DNA of 35,543 nt from Pseudoalteromonas luteoviolacea DSM 6061 (GTDB lineage Bacteria > Pseudomonadota > Gammaproteobacteria > Enterobacterales > Alteromonadaceae), in the NCBI RefSeq assembly GCF_001625655.1, contig NZ_AUYB01000118.1, forward strand, positions 1 to 35,543, in the 5' to 3' direction. A model generated the notes under the pieces. That model did not search any database and was not told the origin of the DNA. It saw only the letters and a list, made by a program, of their open reading frames with translations. Position numbers and translations under genes: made by a program. Each line of letters begins with the position of its first letter. Within the stretch, counting starts at the first letter, position 1. This document shows, piece by piece, positions 32,791 to 35,543 of this stretch.

Positions 32791-33390
32791 AAAAATTAAA
32801 ATAAAAACAATCAATAAATTAACCAAACAAAAGCCAAACAACTGTGCAGTAAAGTACAAGTCAATTGAGAATGAAAGCGAGGCGACAACACCAGAAAATG
32901 CAAACAGTAGTGTACAAAGCACGATCAATGTTACACATGCTCTATAAAACAGTTTATGGATGAAACCATATTTAATATGAATATCCCCCCCATCCACTTC
33001 AATAAACCCTTTAGCGTGCTTTAGATGATACCATGTAGCTTTTGTGTGCTTTTTCTCAAAGTTTATAAGAGCCTCTCTCAAACCAACACCCGCTCTAATT
33101 TTTGTATTTGCATAAAAAGCAGCTTCGTTTAACGACTCCGTGTTTATAGCTTGAATATTTTCATCAATACAGTTCGTATCATCAATATCTTTTAATATTT
33201 GCAGTTTCCTGCTCGAAGATGAAATATACAACTCAATTGCTTTCACCAAATTAGCTTTAAAAAGTAAAGAGATTATTATTGAAACAAATAATAAAGTTGC
33301 AATAAAAACTCCATTGCTAGGCAGTTCAACAGCTCCGTTTAACCCCATGAACTGAAAAACCCACTCAAGAAGTGATGAATTATTCTTCAT
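32725..33390 (-). CDS. Membrane protein of unknown function in the methyltransferase island
   Basis: A 221-residue protein with a membrane helix at about 28-46, a charged cytoplasmic region (about 50-145) and two further helices (about 150-172 and 180-203). AAGGA precedes the ATG by seven bases. It overlaps the stub gene at its 3' end and diverges from the DNA methyltransferase. I recognise no family. Its AT-rich codon use resembles the methyltransferase rather than the genes to the left, so it is probably part of the same insert. Confidence 0.7.
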   Translation of the reverse strand: MKNNSSLLEWVFQFMGLNGAVELPSNGVFIATLLFVSIIISLLFKANLVKAIELYISSSSRKLQILKDIDDTNCIDENIQAINTESLNEAAFYANTKIRAGVGLREALINFEKKHTKATWYHLKHAKGFIEVDGGDIHIKYGFIHKLFYRACVTLIVLCTLLFAFSGVVASLSFSIDLYFTAQLFGFCLVNLLIVFILIFLIEPIKSALYLEKVITDSKID

Positions 33391-33457
33391 TTTACTATCC
33401 TTAAAATGTTAAGTTGCTAAAATTTAACCATTTGCTAGGGCATACAGCAACAAATGA

Positions 33458-33485
33458 TTGTAGATATACACAAGCCTGGTATCAT
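33458..33485 (+). promoter_or_regulatory. Candidate promoter of the DNA methyltransferase
   Basis: TTGTAG (33458-33463) and TATCAT (33480-33485) are 16 bases apart and end 30 bases before the start codon. Imperfect but plausible sigma70 elements. A GTTGCT/AGCAAC inverted pair flanks the region upstream. Confidence 0.35.
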
Positions 33486-33515
33486 GCTAGCGTTTATTGC
33501 AAAGGTATATTTTGA

Positions 33516-35054
33516 ATGGAAGATAAAGAAGTTTTAGTTGTTGATCTATTTGCTGGACCAGGCGGACTTGGGGAAGGTATTTCTTCAGCCCAAACAGCTG
33601 ATGGTAAACATCCATTCAAAATTGCAATGTCTGTAGAAAAAGATCCATCTGCACACAAAACACTGACAACCAGAGCACTATTCAGAGAATTAAAACTCGG
33701 TTCTCATGATTTATCTAATTATTATCGATATGCACGCGGTGAAATCACCAAGCAAGAACTTTATGAGCTGCACCCTAAAGAGGCTAAAAAAGCAGAAGTT
33801 GAAACTTTAAATTGCCCAACAGAGCTTGGCAAAGATAATGAAAAAGTTCATAAGCGTATCAAAGAGCTAGTAGCAAAACACTACGGGCCTAAAGTTGTCA
33901 TCGGCGGTCCACCTTGCCAAGCATATTCTCTTGCGGGACGTTCTCGTAATGCAGGAAATAAAGACTATGTGGCTGAGAATGACTCGAGACACTTTTTGTA
34001 TAAAGAGTACTTAGAAGTCCTTAGTTTAGTTGAACCCGAAGTCTTTGTTATGGAGAATGTAAGAGGAATTCTTACTGCAAAGGTAAATGGTCAGCTTATA
34101 TTTCCTGAAATACTAAAAGACTTGAGGGCTCCTGGGAAAGTTACACAAAATAAAACACATCATGAGTATAAAATATTTTCTTTAGTAGCATCAGCTGAAA
34201 ATGAAAACTTGCCAGAATATAAAAACTCATCAGACTTTCTAATAAAATGCGAAGATTTTGGCATTCCACAAGCTAGACATCGAGTGATACTGTTAGGCGT
34301 ACGATGCGACGTTAATGCGACACCTGCAATACTAGAAAAAATTGAAAGTAAACTGACTGTTGAACAAGCAATAAGTGATTTACCGAAGCTTAGAAGCGGG
34401 TTTTCAAAACAAAAAGATTGCTCAAAGAGTTGGGAACTGGCAATTACAGAGCATGCTTCTCAGCTTAAAACATTATTTCGAGACAAGAGCACCATTACGA
34501 AGAAAAGTTTGACTCCATATAAAAACCTAAATCGTAGCGAAAAAAAGCCTACTAGCATACCGAATCAAATGCCCAAGTATTACAAAGACTGGATTTATGA
34601 TGAAGCACTAGAAGTAGTGTTAAATCACGAAACTCGAGGTCATATGAAACAAGATCTGCTGCGTTATGCTTATTGCGCTGTGTTTGCCAACTTAAACAAT
34701 ACATCCCCTAAATCAAGAGACTTTCCAGCATCTTTGGCTCCTGCTCATAAAAACTGGCATACAGGAGCACATGCTGACAGGTTTAGAGTACAAGTAGCTT
34801 CTGCCCCAGCAACAACCGTAACAAGTCACATTTCTAAAGATGGCCATTATTTCGTGCATTACGATCCAAAACAGTGTAGAAGTCTAACAGTTAGGGAGGC
34901 AGCACGATTGCAAACCTTCCCTGACAATTATATTTTCGAAGGAACCCGCACTAACCAATACGTTCAAGTCGGTAATGCTGTGCCTCCGTTACTAGCAAAA
35001 AAAATTGGGGTAACTGTTATGAACCTATTATCTAGTTGCTTGAGCAAGCAATGA
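33516..35054 (+). CDS. DNA (cytosine-5-)-methyltransferase
   Basis: A 512-residue C5-cytosine methyltransferase that transfers a methyl group from SAM to cytosine in a specific DNA site. The motifs appear in order: I (VVDLFAGPGGLGEG, SAM binding), IV (GGPPCQAYS, catalytic Cys134), VI (FVMENVRGI), VIII (IPQARHRVILLG) and X (YVQVGNAVPPLLA). Between VIII and IX-X lies a target-recognition region of about 170 residues. It is longer than minimal C5 enzymes, with an insert between motifs I and IV. AAAGG is ten bases before the ATG. Its 3' end overlaps the convergent gene by 27 bases. Such enzymes usually pair with a restriction endonuclease, probably encoded nearby. Confidence 0.95.
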   Translation: MEDKEVLVVDLFAGPGGLGEGISSAQTADGKHPFKIAMSVEKDPSAHKTLTTRALFRELKLGSHDLSNYYRYARGEITKQELYELHPKEAKKAEVETLNCPTELGKDNEKVHKRIKELVAKHYGPKVVIGGPPCQAYSLAGRSRNAGNKDYVAENDSRHFLYKEYLEVLSLVEPEVFVMENVRGILTAKVNGQLIFPEILKDLRAPGKVTQNKTHHEYKIFSLVASAENENLPEYKNSSDFLIKCEDFGIPQARHRVILLGVRCDVNATPAILEKIESKLTVEQAISDLPKLRSGFSKQKDCSKSWELAITEHASQLKTLFRDKSTITKKSLTPYKNLNRSEKKPTSIPNQMPKYYKDWIYDEALEVVLNHETRGHMKQDLLRYAYCAVFANLNNTSPKSRDFPASLAPAHKNWHTGAHADRFRVQVASAPATTVTSHISKDGHYFVHYDPKQCRSLTVREAARLQTFPDNYIFEGTRTNQYVQVGNAVPPLLAKKIGVTVMNLLSSCLSKQ

Positions 35055-35543
35055 TTCCAATTCGTTTTCAAAGTCATAATCGGGAGAACCTTGTCTTGAA
35101 TAGTTTATAGAAAACCTATTCAAGATGTCTTTGTAGAAGCTCTCAGCAACAGTGCCAACGACCCTGTACCCATCACTAAACTTATTTTGTTCAACAGACT
35201 TTAACTTTTGGAAGTCTATCACGCTAGGTACATTAACAGGTCCTGACTTAGGTAAATAGTGATATCTACTTAGTTTATTTTTCACCATATTGCCTAATGA
35301 GGTTTCAACACTCTTTTTACTTGAATTGGAATTATTAATCTTATGTTTAGACACTGCTTTCTGCACTCTTTCTAAATTGAAGATATTTTCTACCTTGGCG
35401 ATCTGTATAAACTCGGCTTTATTATTAGCTAAATCACAATGAGGTGTTAGCACTATATATATATCATCATTATCATCTATAAGAATTGCACCACCTTTCA
35501 ACTTAGTGCTTGGGTATATATACAGGGCAAGATCATGAACTTT
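35028..35543 (-). CDS. Partial gene running off the window, possible restriction-associated protein
   Basis: The frame is open to the window edge on the minus strand (upstream residues read KVHDLALYIYPSTKLKGG), so the true start lies beyond 35543. About 172 C-terminal residues are visible: a strand-rich part with DIYIVLTPHCDLANNKAEF, containing a conserved-looking T-P-x-C-D-L motif, then a basic helical segment and an acidic C-terminus. I do not recognise the family. Its convergent 27-base overlap with the methyltransferase suggests they belong to one defence unit, but nuclease motifs cannot be confirmed from this part. Confidence 0.6.
   Translation of the reverse strand, partial: KVHDLALYIYPSTKLKGGAILIDDNDDIYIVLTPHCDLANNKAEFIQIAKVENIFNLERVQKAVSKHKINNSNSSKKSVETSLGNMVKNKLSRYHYLPKSGPVNVPSVIDFQKLKSVEQNKFSDGYRVVGTVAESFYKDILNRFSINYSRQGSPDYDFENELESLLAQATR

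Noticed and set aside
1..35543. CRISPR arrays, rRNA and tRNA genes, insertion sequences
   Set aside because: I saw no regularly spaced repeats, no cloverleaf-like segments with conserved T-arm sequence and no transposase genes on either strand.

Overview
The window looks like a chromosomal segment of a marine gammaproteobacterium of the Alteromonadales, most likely Pseudoalteromonas or a close relative. This rests on moderate-to-low GC, AAGGA-type ribosome binding sites, a BLUF photoreceptor beside an EAL protein, a DUF3718-type secreted protein, a LodA/AlpP-like oxidase remnant and a small GG-leader peptide of a type I associate with this genus. It is an inference from gene content, not from a marker gene.

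Layout. 1-6.5 kb: a DUF2938-like membrane protein, a hybrid sensor histidine kinase, a BLUF blue-light protein followed on the same strand by an EAL phosphodiesterase, and a UPF0149/YecA-like protein. 7.0-11.5 kb: a very large Sel1-repeat lipoprotein, divergent from dGTPase (dgt). 11.7-23.0 kb: a compact eight-gene minus-strand operon, the most interesting part of the window. In order of transcription it encodes a glycine-zipper lipoprotein, a coiled-coil lipoprotein, a 349-aa orphan, a cytoplasmic trypsin-like protease fused to an FGE-sulfatase-like domain, a 944-aa orphan, a 733-aa protein built from repeated SPFH/band-7-like units, a MotA/ZorA-like inner-membrane channel subunit with a long coiled-coil tail, and a MotB/ZorB-like subunit with an OmpA-like peptidoglycan-binding domain. 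Junctions overlap or are very short, a candidate promoter with a perfect tandem decamer precedes it, and a terminator-like hairpin separates it from the gene upstream. I infer an envelope-spanning, ion-driven machine coupled to a cytoplasmic SPFH scaffold and a regulated protease. It resembles Zorya only in its motor pair and I do not recognise it as a described system; anti-phage defence or envelope stress are both possible.

23.1-28.2 kb: a membrane fatty-acid desaturase whose 5' leader can fold so that its Shine-Dalgarno sequence is buried, a TPR-like remnant, an S9 prolyl-oligopeptidase-type lipoprotein, a LysR regulator and a small secreted DUF3718-like protein. 28.2-30.8 kb: a decay-prone accessory patch with a 50-codon GG-leader peptide gene that has its own SD and terminator, a decayed copy of the nearby HExxH protease gene, a LodA-like oxidase remnant and the intact DUF4124/HExxH protease. 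30.9-32.2 kb: two small membrane proteins of unknown function. 32.4-35.5 kb: the N-terminal stub of what looks like a helicase/PLD protein, cut by an AT-rich insert carrying a membrane protein, a C5-cytosine DNA methyltransferase and a partial convergent gene that runs off the window, probably a restriction-modification-type island.
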